Positions 45,054-53,231 of a stretch of 64,000 nt of DNA are shown here, in pieces (position 1 is the first letter of the stretch; every line of letters starts with the position of its first letter). The notes under the pieces are model-generated. The model was not told where the DNA came from. It searched no databases and saw only the letters and a list, made by a program, of their open reading frames with translations. Origin of the DNA: Acidocella aquatica (GTDB lineage: Bacteria > Pseudomonadota > Alphaproteobacteria > Acetobacterales > Acetobacteraceae); NCBI RefSeq assembly GCF_030160635.1, contig NZ_BSOS01000065.1, positions 1-64,000 on the forward strand, written 5' to 3'. Made by a program: the position numbers and the translations under genes.

Positions 45054-46928
45054 CTACTGGCAGGCCAGGCATTCCTCATAATTCGTCGAGGCGGGTGCCT
45101 GCACCCCAGGCGCCGCCTCCACCGGAATCCCGGTGAACTCATCCGGCCGCACCGCCTTCTCAGACACCGTATCCGCCCGCTGGATCGACAGCGACCGGCA
45201 GTAATACAATGATTTCACGCCTTTTTTCCACGCCTGATAATGATACTGATGCAGGTCGCGCTTGTTCACATTGGCCGGCACGAAAATATTGATCGACTGG
45301 CTCTGGCAGATATAGGGCGTGCGGTCGGCCGCGTGTTCGATAATCCAGCGCTGGTCCAGCTCGAAGGCGGTCTTGTACACATCCTTCTCATGCTGGCTCA
45401 GGAAGTCCAGATGCTGCACGCTGCCCTTGGTGGTGGTGATGGAGGACCACGTCTCATCATCATCGCGCCCATATTTCTCCAGCAGCTTCTGCAGCGGCCG
45501 GTTGCGCACGGTAAAGCTGCCCGAGAGAGTCTTCTGCAGAAACACATTGGCCGCGATCGGTTCAATCCCCGGCGAGGTATTGCCGGTGATGATCGAGATG
45601 GAGGCGGTCGGCGCAATCGCGATCTTGTGCGAGAAGCGTTCCATGACGCCGTATTCCTCGGCATCCGGGCAGGCGCCGCGCTCTTGCGCCAGTTTCTTCG
45701 ACGCCGCATCAGCTCCGGCGCGCAAGTGTTTGAACATCTTCACATTCCACACTTTCGCCATCACGCTTTCCCACGGCACGTTCTGGTCCTGCAGGAAGGA
45801 GTGGAACCCCATCACGCCAAGGCCGACCGAGCGCTCGCGCATGGCGGCGTATTTCGCCTTCTCCATCAGGTCCGGCGCCTTGTCGATGAAATCCTGCAAT
45901 ACATTGTCGAGGAAGCGCATGATGTCCTCGATGAACATCTCCTCCTTGTGCCACTCGAACCAGGTCTCCAGGTTCACCGAGGAGAGGCAGCACACCGCCG
46001 TGCGCTGCTTGCCATGCTGGTCCAGCCCGGTCGGCAGGGTTATCTCGGCGCAGAGGTTGGAGGTTTTAACCTCCAGCCCGGCCAGCTTGTGGTGCTCGGG
46101 GCGCGCGTTGTTCACATGGTCGGAGAACACCAGATACGGCTCGCCGGTCTCAATCCGCGCGGTGAGGATTCGCACCCAGAGGGCGCGCGCGGAGATGCTG
46201 CGCACATGCGCGCGGTCCTTCGGCGAGGTGAGCACCCATTCGGAATCGGTTTCCACCGCGCGCATGAACGCATCCGAGATCAAAATGCCGTGATGCAGGT
46301 TGAGCGCCTTGCGGTTGGGGTCGCCCCCGGTCGGGCGGCGGATTTCGATGAACTCCTCGATCTCGGGGTGCCACACAGGCAGATACACCGCCGCCGAGCC
46401 GCGCCGCAGCGAGCCCTGGGAGATGGCCAGCGTCAGGCTGTCCATCACGCGGATGAACGGCACAACGCCGGAGGTCTTGCCGTTCTGGCCGACCTTCTCG
46501 CCAATCGAGCGCAGATTGCCCCAATAGGAGCCGATGCCCCCGCCCTTGGAGGCGAGCCATACGTTCTCGTTCCAAAGCCCCACGATGCCCTCCAGCGAGT
46601 CGGAGGCTTCATTGAGGAAGCAGGAAATCGGCAACCCGCGCTCCGTGCCGCCGTTGGAGAGCACGGGGGTGGCCGGCATGAACCACATTTTGCTGATGTA
46701 GTCGTAGAGCCGCTGCGCATGCGCGGCATTGTCGCCGTAATAGGAGGCTACGCGGGCGAACAGATCCTGGTAGCCTTCGCCGGGGAGCAGATAACGGTCA
46801 TCCAGCGTGGCGCGGCCAAAGTCGGTCAGCAGCGAATCGCGGGAGCGGTCGATATGCACCTGGTGCCGCCCGCGCATTTGTACACCGTCATCGAGCAGCA
46901 CAGCCTCAGGCTTTGTCATCATGTTCAT
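45054..46928 (-). CDS. nrdA: Ribonucleotide reductase class Ia, alpha subunit
   Basis: The 624-aa catalytic subunit has SNGGTERGLPISCF with the substrate-side cysteine, KTSNLCAEITLP with the active-site Asn/Cys/Glu, GNTSPGIEP, a late YYCRSLS radical-transfer region, and the terminal CLACQ redox pair. It is about 140 residues shorter than E. coli NrdA and lacks the N-terminal ATP-cone, so dATP inhibition through that module should be absent. Tandem NrdR boxes lie 50-96 bases upstream. Confidence 0.95.
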   Translation of the reverse strand: MNMMTKPEAVLLDDGVQMRGRHQVHIDRSRDSLLTDFGRATLDDRYLLPGEGYQDLFARVASYYGDNAAHAQRLYDYISKMWFMPATPVLSNGGTERGLPISCFLNEASDSLEGIVGLWNENVWLASKGGGIGSYWGNLRSIGEKVGQNGKTSGVVPFIRVMDSLTLAISQGSLRRGSAAVYLPVWHPEIEEFIEIRRPTGGDPNRKALNLHHGILISDAFMRAVETDSEWVLTSPKDRAHVRSISARALWVRILTARIETGEPYLVFSDHVNNARPEHHKLAGLEVKTSNLCAEITLPTGLDQHGKQRTAVCCLSSVNLETWFEWHKEEMFIEDIMRFLDNVLQDFIDKAPDLMEKAKYAAMRERSVGLGVMGFHSFLQDQNVPWESVMAKVWNVKMFKHLRAGADAASKKLAQERGACPDAEEYGVMERFSHKIAIAPTASISIITGNTSPGIEPIAANVFLQKTLSGSFTVRNRPLQKLLEKYGRDDDETWSSITTTKGSVQHLDFLSQHEKDVYKTAFELDQRWIIEHAADRTPYICQSQSINIFVPANVNKRDLHQYHYQAWKKGVKSLYYCRSLSIQRADTVSEKAVRPDEFTGIPVEAAPGVQAPASTNYEECLACQ

Positions 46929-46977
46929 ATTGTCAGACCCCGATGTTCTACTCTGGAACGCATTATCCTAGGACGCC

Positions 46978-46993
46978 AAACTACATCTTGTGG
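46978..46993 (-). promoter_or_regulatory. NrdR box 1 upstream of nrdA
   Basis: The minus-strand 16-mer CCACAAGATGTAGTTT agrees with the core of the NrdR box (C-w-A-n-A-T-n-T-w-G) at all ten core positions. With the second box 31 bases away it forms the usual pair, three helical turns apart, through which NrdR represses ribonucleotide reductase operons. Confidence 0.65.
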
Positions 46994-47008
46994 AGTATAA
47001 AGCAATCG

Positions 47009-47024
47009 ATAACTACATCTGTCC
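47009..47024 (-). promoter_or_regulatory. NrdR box 2 upstream of nrdA
   Basis: The minus-strand 16-mer GGACAGATGTAGTTAT shares AGATGTAGTT with box 1 and is offset by 31 bases. It is weaker at the left core positions. The spacing of paired 16-mers is the main support. Confidence 0.55.
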
Positions 47025-47179
47025 GCAGGAGTTTTTTTTAAGACTCGCGTTTCCGCCGAGTCCCGGCGGTGCCAAAAAGCCTTTCCCTGGAAACCGTTAC
47101 CCCAATATGGGGCGCCGCCGTCGCCCATAACATAACGATACATTGTGCCGACTCCACATGGACGGGGTATCTCCAAAAC

Positions 47180-48544
47180 ATGACGGCGGCGAAAACTTAT
47201 ACGCATGAGGAAATTCTCCCCGTCATCCGTGGCGTGGCCTTGTGCATTCTGCTCGCGGCGCTGGACCAGACCATTATCGTCCCCGCCGTGCCGCGCATGG
47301 CGCGCGATCTGGGCGGCGGGCCTCACATCGCCTGGATCATCTCCGCCTATCTGCTCACCGGCACCGCCGCCACGCCGATCTTCGGGCGGCTGTCTGACAT
47401 CTACGGGCGGCGGCGGCTGATGCAGCCGGCGATCCTCGTGTTCGCCGCCGCCTCGCTGGGCTGCGCGGCGGCAACGCATTTCTGGGAAATCGCGCTCTGG
47501 CGGGCGGTGCAGGGCATCGGCGGGGCGGGCCTCATGGTCATCGCCCAGACGGCGATCGCCGATGTCGCACCGCCGCGCGAGCGTGGCCGCTATCAGATAT
47601 ATATGAGCGGCATGTGGGGCATCGCCAGCATCGCCGGGCCGATGCTCGGCGGCGCGCTGACCGACAGCCTCTCCTGGCGCGGCATCTTCTGGATCAACCT
47701 GCCCCTCTGCGCCCTGGCCTGGGTGTTCAGCGGCCGGGCGCTGCGCCGCCTGCCGCCGCATGCTGGCGCTGGCCAGCGCATAGACTTCCTCGGCGCCGCC
47801 CTGCTGGTGTGCGCCATCACCGCCTGGCTGGTGCTCGCGGCTTCCGGCGGGCGCGATTTTCCCTGGGACTCGCGGGCAACGCTGATCCTGGTGGCATCCG
47901 GGGTGGTTTTCACCGGGCTCACCGCCTGGGTGGAGCACCACGCCCCCGCGCCGATGCTCCCGCTGCGCCTGTTCGCCAACGCCACGGTGCTGGGCGGGTT
48001 GTTGCTCTCGGCCACCAACTCGCTATGCACCTTCGGCGGCTCGCTGCTGCTGCCGCTGTTCTTTCAATACATAAAACACACCAGCGCCGCTGTCTCGGGC
48101 CTCTACACCACGCCCTTTCTGCTGGCCTTTGTCATACTCTCTTATATAGGCGGCAAAATCTCCCGCGCCCTGGGCCGCACCAAACCCACCATGCTGGCGG
48201 CCCTGGCGCTATGCGCGCTGGGGCTGGGGCTTCTGGCGACCATGGGGGCATCAACGCCGCTGTTACTGTGCGAGGCATACAGCGTGCTGCTCGGCGGCGG
48301 CATCGGCTTGGTGCAACCCAACATCACGGTGGCCATCCAGAACGCGGCGCAGCGCGGCGATGTCGGCATCGCCACCGGCTGCATGCTGCTCTTTCGCGCC
48401 ATCGGCGGCGCGTTTGGCGCCACGCTGGCGGCGGTCATGCTGCTGGCGCACGGTTTTGGCGCGGGGTTTGGCGCCTGCGCGCTGGTGGCGCTGCTGGCGG
48501 TGGGCATCGCCGCTGTGATGCGCGACGCGCTGCTCCGCTCGTAG
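47180..48544 (+). CDS. MFS drug-efflux transporter (DHA2, EmrB/QacA type)
   Basis: The 454-aa membrane protein has about 14 hydrophobic segments. It has the motif C-like LAALDQTIIVPAVPRMARDLG in TM1, motif A GRLSDIYGRRRLM between TM2 and TM3, and GGALTDSLSWRGIFWINLP in TM5. Such proteins expel hydrophobic compounds using the proton gradient. The start was set at ATG 47180, and the reading further upstream overlaps the nrdA control region. No adjacent adaptor or outer membrane channel gene is present. Confidence 0.85.
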   Translation: MTAAKTYTHEEILPVIRGVALCILLAALDQTIIVPAVPRMARDLGGGPHIAWIISAYLLTGTAATPIFGRLSDIYGRRRLMQPAILVFAAASLGCAAATHFWEIALWRAVQGIGGAGLMVIAQTAIADVAPPRERGRYQIYMSGMWGIASIAGPMLGGALTDSLSWRGIFWINLPLCALAWVFSGRALRRLPPHAGAGQRIDFLGAALLVCAITAWLVLAASGGRDFPWDSRATLILVASGVVFTGLTAWVEHHAPAPMLPLRLFANATVLGGLLLSATNSLCTFGGSLLLPLFFQYIKHTSAAVSGLYTTPFLLAFVILSYIGGKISRALGRTKPTMLAALALCALGLGLLATMGASTPLLLCEAYSVLLGGGIGLVQPNITVAIQNAAQRGDVGIATGCMLLFRAIGGAFGATLAAVMLLAHGFGAGFGACALVALLAVGIAAVMRDALLRS

Positions 48545-48572
48545 CGCGGCATGCGCGTTGTTTAATACGCCG

Positions 48573-49298
48573 CTACAGGTTTAACCCGGCGCCCTGGCGG
48601 AGCACGGCATCGGCCGCCGGGGTGATCCCCGCCGCGTCATGCAGCGCCAGCCCCTGCAACACGCGGTCCGGGCTTTTGGCGCCCCGGCGCGCCGCGATGA
48701 TGACAATCTTCGCCGGCTCGCCCGCCCGCGGCCAGAGCGGAAACAAGCTGATCGCGCCGCACCCCGCCCCGCGCAGCGCCGCCCCGGCGGCGGCGAAGGA
48801 GGCGGCGGGCAAAATCAGTGTGATGCTCCCGCGCGGGCGCAAAACGCGGGTGAGCGAGTTGATCCAGCCTTCAAGCAACCCCGGCCCGGCCTGATGCGCC
48901 AGCGCGCGCCGTGCATCCGGCGAGGCGGTGTTATGCGCGCTGAACCAGGGCGGGTTGGCCATCACATGGCCGAACGCATGGCTGGGGAAGGGCAGGTGCA
49001 TGGCGTCGCCCCGGATACAGGCATTATCCGCGAACCCGTTCGCCCGGAAATTCTCATTGGCCAGGCGGGCGAGGGCAGGCTCGTACTCGATGCCCACGCC
49101 CCGCACCCCCGGCACCCGCGCGGCCATGCACAACAGAGCCGCCCCCGCGCCGGTTCCGGCCTCCAAAACCAGCTCCCCCGCCCGCGCCGGCACGGCGGCG
49201 GCCATCAGCACCGGCTCAAACCCCGTGCGATGCCCCGTGGCAAGTTGCCGGTAAGCCACGCGCCCGCCCAATAATCCGCCAGAGGTGATCTCATTCAT
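48573..49298 (-). CDS. TrmN6-like tRNA/small-molecule N6-adenine methyltransferase
   Basis: The 241-aa SAM methyltransferase has motif I VLEAGTGAGAALLCMAAR near residue 45 and the adenine-N6 signature NPPW (in VMANPPWFSAHN) near 118. The family includes TrmN6/YfiC, which methylates A37 of tRNA-Val. The start was set at ATG 49298. It is divergent from the polyprenyl synthase gene, a common arrangement in alphaproteobacteria. Confidence 0.8.
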   Translation of the reverse strand: MNEITSGGLLGGRVAYRQLATGHRTGFEPVLMAAAVPARAGELVLEAGTGAGAALLCMAARVPGVRGVGIEYEPALARLANENFRANGFADNACIRGDAMHLPFPSHAFGHVMANPPWFSAHNTASPDARRALAHQAGPGLLEGWINSLTRVLRPRGSITLILPAASFAAAGAALRGAGCGAISLFPLWPRAGEPAKIVIIAARRGAKSPDRVLQGLALHDAAGITPAADAVLRQGAGLNL

Positions 49299-49377
49299 GC
49301 CGCGCGCCTTGACCCTTTTTTCCGTCCGCCCGATATGGAGGTAACGTAAACCAAGCTCCCAGGTTAGGCCTAAAAAA

Positions 49378-50379
49378 TTGGATGGTGCGACGCCTTTGAC
49401 GACCAACGCTTTAGGCCGGCTCACAGCCATGCTGGAGCCCGAACTTCTGGCCACCAACCAGGCGATCATCGCCCGGATGGATAGCCCCGTTGCCCTGATC
49501 CCCCAGCTGGCCGCGCATCTCGTCGCGGCGGGCGGCAAGCGGCTGCGCCCGCTGCTCACCCTGGCGGCCGCCAAGCTCTGCGGCTACGAGGGCGCGCGCC
49601 AGATCAAGCTCGCCGCCTGTGTCGAGTTCATCCACACCGCCACCCTGCTGCATGACGATGTGGTTGACGAATCCGTGCTGCGGCGCGGCTTTGCCAGCGC
49701 CAACGCGGTGTTCGGCAACAAGGCCTCGGTGCTGGTGGGTGATTTCCTCTTTGCCCGCGCCTTTGAGCTGATGGTCGAGGACGGTTCGCTGGAGGTGCTG
49801 CGCATCCTGTGCAGCGCGTCCGCCACCATCGCCGAGGGCGAGGTGCTGCAATTAACCACGCAGAACGACCTCTCCACCACCGAGCAGAAATATTTTGACG
49901 TGATCCGCGGCAAGACCGCGGCGCTTTTCGCGGCGGCCTGCGAGGTTGGCGGCGTGATCGCGCAGCGCCCGGCGGCGCAAACCGCGGCCCTGGCGCAATT
50001 TGGCATGGACCTGGGCATGGCCTTCCAACTGGTGGACGACGCGCTGGACTACGCCGCCGACGAGGCCGAGCTTGGCAAAACCGTGGGTGACGATTTCCGC
50101 GAAGGCAAGCTCACCTATCCGGTGCTGCTGGCCATCGCCGGGGCGGATGCGCGGGAGCTGGAATTCTGGACCCGCACCATCGGCGAGGGCGAACAATCCG
50201 AGACCGACCTCGCCACCGCCCTGGCCTTCATGCAGCGCCACAACGCCACCCAGCGCAGCATCGCCCGGGCCGATGCCTTCGTCGAATCCGCCTGCGCGGC
50301 GCTGGCGGCCTTCCCGGAAAGCCCGATGCGCACCGCGCTGGAAGATGTCGCCCGCTACACTACCGCGCGGCGGTTCTGA
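49378..50379 (+). CDS. ispB: Polyprenyl diphosphate synthase (octaprenyl/decaprenyl type)
   Basis: The 333-aa long-chain trans-prenyl synthase has the first Asp-rich motif HDDVVDES near residue 98, GKTAALF near 175, and the second LVDDALDY near 220. It makes the side chain of ubiquinone. A small-residue environment before the first motif suits a long product. Start TTG 49378 follows a weak leader; ATG 49429 is possible. Repeat copy G follows its stop. Confidence 0.9.
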   Translation: MDGATPLTTNALGRLTAMLEPELLATNQAIIARMDSPVALIPQLAAHLVAAGGKRLRPLLTLAAAKLCGYEGARQIKLAACVEFIHTATLLHDDVVDESVLRRGFASANAVFGNKASVLVGDFLFARAFELMVEDGSLEVLRILCSASATIAEGEVLQLTTQNDLSTTEQKYFDVIRGKTAALFAAACEVGGVIAQRPAAQTAALAQFGMDLGMAFQLVDDALDYAADEAELGKTVGDDFREGKLTYPVLLAIAGADARELEFWTRTIGEGEQSETDLATALAFMQRHNATQRSIARADAFVESACAALAAFPESPMRTALEDVARYTTARRF

Positions 50380-50382
50380 GGC

Positions 50383-50457
50383 GCTAGCGATTTTTCTGAG
50401 GGCGATTCACGCTTTCGGCTCGCCCGGTTGAGCGAACCTCAAACAATCGCGCTCTAG
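50383..50457 (-). repeat. Dispersed palindromic element, copy G (left module only)
   Basis: This inverted copy contains only the left ~70 bases of the element. It ends exactly at the internal CTAG junction, and the 34-bp right hairpin is absent. It fills the gap between the convergent ispB and yajC genes and supplies yajC's TAG (50454-50456). The clean break shows that the element is modular. Confidence 0.87.
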
Positions 50458-50792
50458 CTCTTGTCGTTCGCCGCCACGGGCGCCAGCACCGAGGTGATGG
50501 TCGAGCGCACGATGCTCACGGTGACATTCGGGGCAATTTCCACTTCCACCTGATCGGCGCCGTCAACCGCCTTTTTCACCAGCCCGACGATCCCCCCCGC
50601 GGTGACAACCTTGTCGCCGCGCTTGATCGTGGCCAGCCGCGCCTTCAGCTGCTTCTGCTGCTTCTGCGAGGGCATGATGAGCAAAACATAAAAAACGCCA
50701 AACATCAGCACCAGCGGCGCGAACTGGAGAATCGTGCTGTAGCTGCTGGCCCCACCCGAGGCGGTCTGCGCGAAGGCCGAAGTGATAAACAT
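50454..50792 (-). CDS. yajC: Sec translocase accessory subunit YajC
   Basis: The 112-aa protein has a short periplasmic N-terminus, one TM helix (LQFAPLVLMFGVFYVLLIMPSQKQQKQ), and a cytoplasmic beta domain with IKRGDKVVTAGGIVGLV. It associates with SecDF. No secD is seen downstream within the window on this strand, so the usual neighbour is missing here. Confidence 0.93.
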   Translation of the reverse strand: MFITSAFAQTASGGASSYSTILQFAPLVLMFGVFYVLLIMPSQKQQKQLKARLATIKRGDKVVTAGGIVGLVKKAVDGADQVEVEIAPNVTVSIVRSTITSVLAPVAANDKS

Positions 50793-50883
50793 GTCTGCTC
50801 CTGTTTGCGTTCAGTTGCGGCGGACCATAGGTTGCGGCGCGATCCAGTCAACTGGCGCGCCAAAACAACCGGGAGACCGCCGA

Positions 50884-51732
50884 ATGGACGACACATTGCT
50901 CCGCCGCATTGCCGAGGCGCTGGAGCGCCTTGCCCCGCCCGTGCCGGTTCCGCCGGACCTGGGGGCGGCGGAGGCGTTCGTATGGCACCCGGAGCGGCTG
51001 ACGCTGGCCCCGGTGCCCAAGGTCGCCCGGGTGGAGCTGACCCTGCTGCAGGGCATTGACCAGCAGAAGGGCATATTGCTGGAAAACACTCAGCGATTCG
51101 CAGCCGGCCTGCCGGCCAACAACGCCATGCTGTGGGGCGCGCGCGGCATGGGCAAATCCTCGCTGGTGAAGGCCGTGCACGCCCAGGTGAACAAGGAACG
51201 ACCCGATTCGCTGGCGCTGATCGAGATCCACCGCGAGGACATCCGCACCCTGCCGGTATTGCTGAACGTGCTGCGCGGGCAGGCGCGCCGGTGCATCATC
51301 CTGTGCGATGATCTCTCCTTCGAGCGCGAGGATGCCGACTACAAGGCGCTGAAATCGGTGCTGGACGGCGGGATCGAGGGGCGGCCAAGCAATGTCCTGT
51401 TCTACGCCACCTCGAATCGGAGGCACCTGATGCCGCGCGACATGACCGAAAATGAACGCGCCGTGGCGATTCACCCCGGCGAGGCGGTGGAGGAGAAAGT
51501 CTCCCTCTCCGACCGATTCGGCCTATGGCTTGGCTTCCATAACAGCGGCCAGGACATTTTTTTCGCCATGGTCGAGGGTTACGCCGCCGCCTACAACCTG
51601 CCGGTCACCACCCAGGCGCTGCACGCGGCGGCGGTGGAGTGGTCAGTGACGCGGGGAGGGCGCTCCGGCCGGGTCGCCTGGCAGTTTATCCAGGATATCG
51701 CAGGCCGCCTGGGTGTCCGCCTGGAAAGCTAG
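50884..51732 (+). CDS. DUF815 AAA-type ATP-binding protein
   Basis: The 282-aa protein has Walker A MLWGARGMGKSSLVKA near residue 80, Walker B-like CIILCDDLSFE near 140, and the ATSNRRHLMPRDM sensor region, typical of the DUF815 family. Its function is unknown. The start was set at ATG 50884 (MDDTLLRRIAEAL); the longer frame runs into the divergent yajC start. It is followed by a strong stem-loop. Confidence 0.85.
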   Translation: MDDTLLRRIAEALERLAPPVPVPPDLGAAEAFVWHPERLTLAPVPKVARVELTLLQGIDQQKGILLENTQRFAAGLPANNAMLWGARGMGKSSLVKAVHAQVNKERPDSLALIEIHREDIRTLPVLLNVLRGQARRCIILCDDLSFEREDADYKALKSVLDGGIEGRPSNVLFYATSNRRHLMPRDMTENERAVAIHPGEAVEEKVSLSDRFGLWLGFHNSGQDIFFAMVEGYAAAYNLPVTTQALHAAAVEWSVTRGGRSGRVAWQFIQDIAGRLGVRLES

Positions 51733-51763
51733 AGAAAACCCCCCATGATTTGTATGGGGGGTT
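51731..51763 (-). terminator. Stem-loop terminator between DUF815 gene and tRNA-Asn
   Basis: AACCCCCCAT (51737-51746) pairs with ATGGGGGGTT (51754-51763) around a seven-base loop. On the minus strand the stem is followed by TTCTCT, so it can end the tRNA-Asn transcript. On the plus strand it follows the DUF815 stop and may act on both. Confidence 0.6.
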
Positions 51764-51789
51764 GTGCTTGCGGCGTTTTTGAAGGGGGC

Positions 51790-51865
51790 TGGCTCCCGAA
51801 GTAGGACTCGAACCTACGACCGAGCGATTAACAGTCGCTTGCTCTACCAACTGAGCTATTCGGGA
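51790..51865 (-). tRNA. tRNA-Asn (anticodon GTT)
   Basis: The minus strand has a complete cloverleaf. The acceptor is TCCCGAA/TTCGGGA, the D arm is TAGCTCAGTTGGTAGAGCA, the anticodon loop is CTGTTAA (GTT), the T loop is TTCGAGT, and the 3' CCA is encoded at 51790-51792. Confidence 0.95.
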
Positions 51866-51953
51866 CCAGTGGGGGCGCTATAGCCAAACCTGCGCGCGGG
51901 TGCAAGGCGCCCGGTTGATTTCATTTTCCACCTACCTTACACACGGGCCAGAC

Positions 51954-52040
51954 GCGGGCGTGGTGGAACTGGTAGACGCGCCGGACTCAAAATCCGGTTC
52001 TGGTGACAGAGTGTCGGTTCGATTCCGACCGCCCGCACCA
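51954..52040 (+). tRNA. tRNA-Leu (anticodon CAA)
   Basis: This 87-base class II tRNA starts GCGGGCG and ends CGCCCGC plus ACCA. The anticodon loop is CTCAAAA (CAA). A long variable arm (TTCTGGTGACAGAG) confirms Leu. The 3' end faces the choline-catabolism region, so it is a possible island attachment site. The 199 bases after it hold no gene. Confidence 0.95.
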
Positions 52041-52239
52041 CCTCTTCAGGATGGATCGTTAAGCGGCCTCAAAGGCCCTTAAGAGCAATGAAGCGTGAGG
52101 CGGCGGCGCCATAGCGGCTCGTCCAGCCTAATGTGCGCCAGCCTAACGTGCGATAGTCACGGATCCAGGCGGTTTCTCGAATAAGCACATCCCCAATGCC
52201 CGGGCATTCACAAAGCATCGCCAGCCGGTGGCTTGCCGT

Positions 52240-53067
52240 TCATGCGGGTGAAATCAGGAAATTGATGAACATGTTGAACAATTCAGACTGGCTGGAGATC
52301 TGCAACCGGTCGTAGATCGCCTTCCTGTGGATTTTGACAGTCCCTTCAGTGATGCCAAGCCGCAGGCTGATGGAATGGTTGCTGTGCCCGCGCAGGATTA
52401 ATTGCACGATCAGCCTTTGCCGCTCGGTCAGGCGATCCGCCGCGAAACGCCCGAAGGCCAGTTCCATCGCCTCGCCCTGGATTGACCAGGTTCGCCGCAT
52501 CGCCGCGCCCTGGACGGTGGTGATGTACTTCCACTGCTGGGCGAGAATAAAGCGGACCATCGGTTCAATGGCCGCCAGGCGGGCAAATTCAGGCTCTGAA
52601 AACGGCGGGCTGCCATTGCTGCGCATGAGCGAGTAGGTGGCCATGAAACCGGCTTCCAGCGGCACGAAAAAACCGATTTCCTCGGCGAGCGAGCCTGTTT
52701 GCATCGAAATGCAAGGATGCACCGCGGGCGAATGATAATATTCGCTGCTGAAATAATTATCCGGCGCGAGCGCCGCCATGCGGTACAGCCCAGGCAGAAT
52801 CTGGTTTGAGCAGGCAAGGTAGAAGGGGTCCAGCAGATAGGTTCCGCGCATATACGCCTCGAGCGCGCTTTGCGTGGCGGTATTCTTCAAGCCATCATGG
52901 AGCAGGATCGGCTCGCGGCCGTCTGGATAGGCGAAGGCCACTGAAATGTCGAAGGGAACGACGCGCCCCATGGCCGCCTCCAGCCGCGCCAGCACATCGC
53001 TGCCATCCGCCTGTTGCAGAATACCGGCAAGATCACGGTTCCAGAGCGTCCATGTTCCACTATCCAT
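52240..53067 (-). CDS. LuxR-type regulator
   Basis: The 275-aa protein has an N-terminal sensor of unknown type (~200 residues) and a C-terminal GerE HTH (LTERQRLIVQLILRGHSNHSISLRLGITEGTVKIHRKAIYDRL). The start is ATG 53067, preceded by AGGTGG. It is divergent from the APC permease gene, which it probably controls. A 16-bp dyad lies immediately upstream of the start. It does not resemble acyl-homoserine-lactone receptors in the N-terminal part. Confidence 0.8.
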   Translation of the reverse strand: MDSGTWTLWNRDLAGILQQADGSDVLARLEAAMGRVVPFDISVAFAYPDGREPILLHDGLKNTATQSALEAYMRGTYLLDPFYLACSNQILPGLYRMAALAPDNYFSSEYYHSPAVHPCISMQTGSLAEEIGFFVPLEAGFMATYSLMRSNGSPPFSEPEFARLAAIEPMVRFILAQQWKYITTVQGAAMRRTWSIQGEAMELAFGRFAADRLTERQRLIVQLILRGHSNHSISLRLGITEGTVKIHRKAIYDRLQISSQSELFNMFINFLISPA

Positions 53068-53076
53068 ACGGCCACC

Positions 53077-53092
53077 TATCCCATTTGGGATA
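53077..53092. promoter_or_regulatory. 16-bp dyad at the luxR 5' end
   Basis: TATCCCA-TT-TGGGATA is a perfect 7-bp inverted repeat ten bases before the luxR start codon, touching the Shine-Dalgarno region. LuxR-type proteins bind dyads of this size, so autorepression, or control of the divergent permease 140 bases away, is plausible. Confidence 0.5.
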
Positions 53093-53231
53093 TTTACCCA
53101 GCCCATGGTGTTTCTGCAAACATGAAGCCTCGGGGATTAAAAACCAGAAACAACAGGCGATTCAACCAAGCCGCGCTCTGAACGAGCGTTTCTACTGGTG
53201 TGCTTCATGAGTGTTATGAGGGGAGATTGTT

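Noticed and set aside
44948-45142. 64-codon frame between nrdA and nrdB
   Set aside because: It merely translates the triple-hairpin repeat and the end of nrdA.
52041-52239. Possible gene remnant after tRNA-Leu
   Set aside because: Only a loose repeat (CAGCCTAATGTGCG / CAGCCTAACGTGCG) is seen, with no coding signal.
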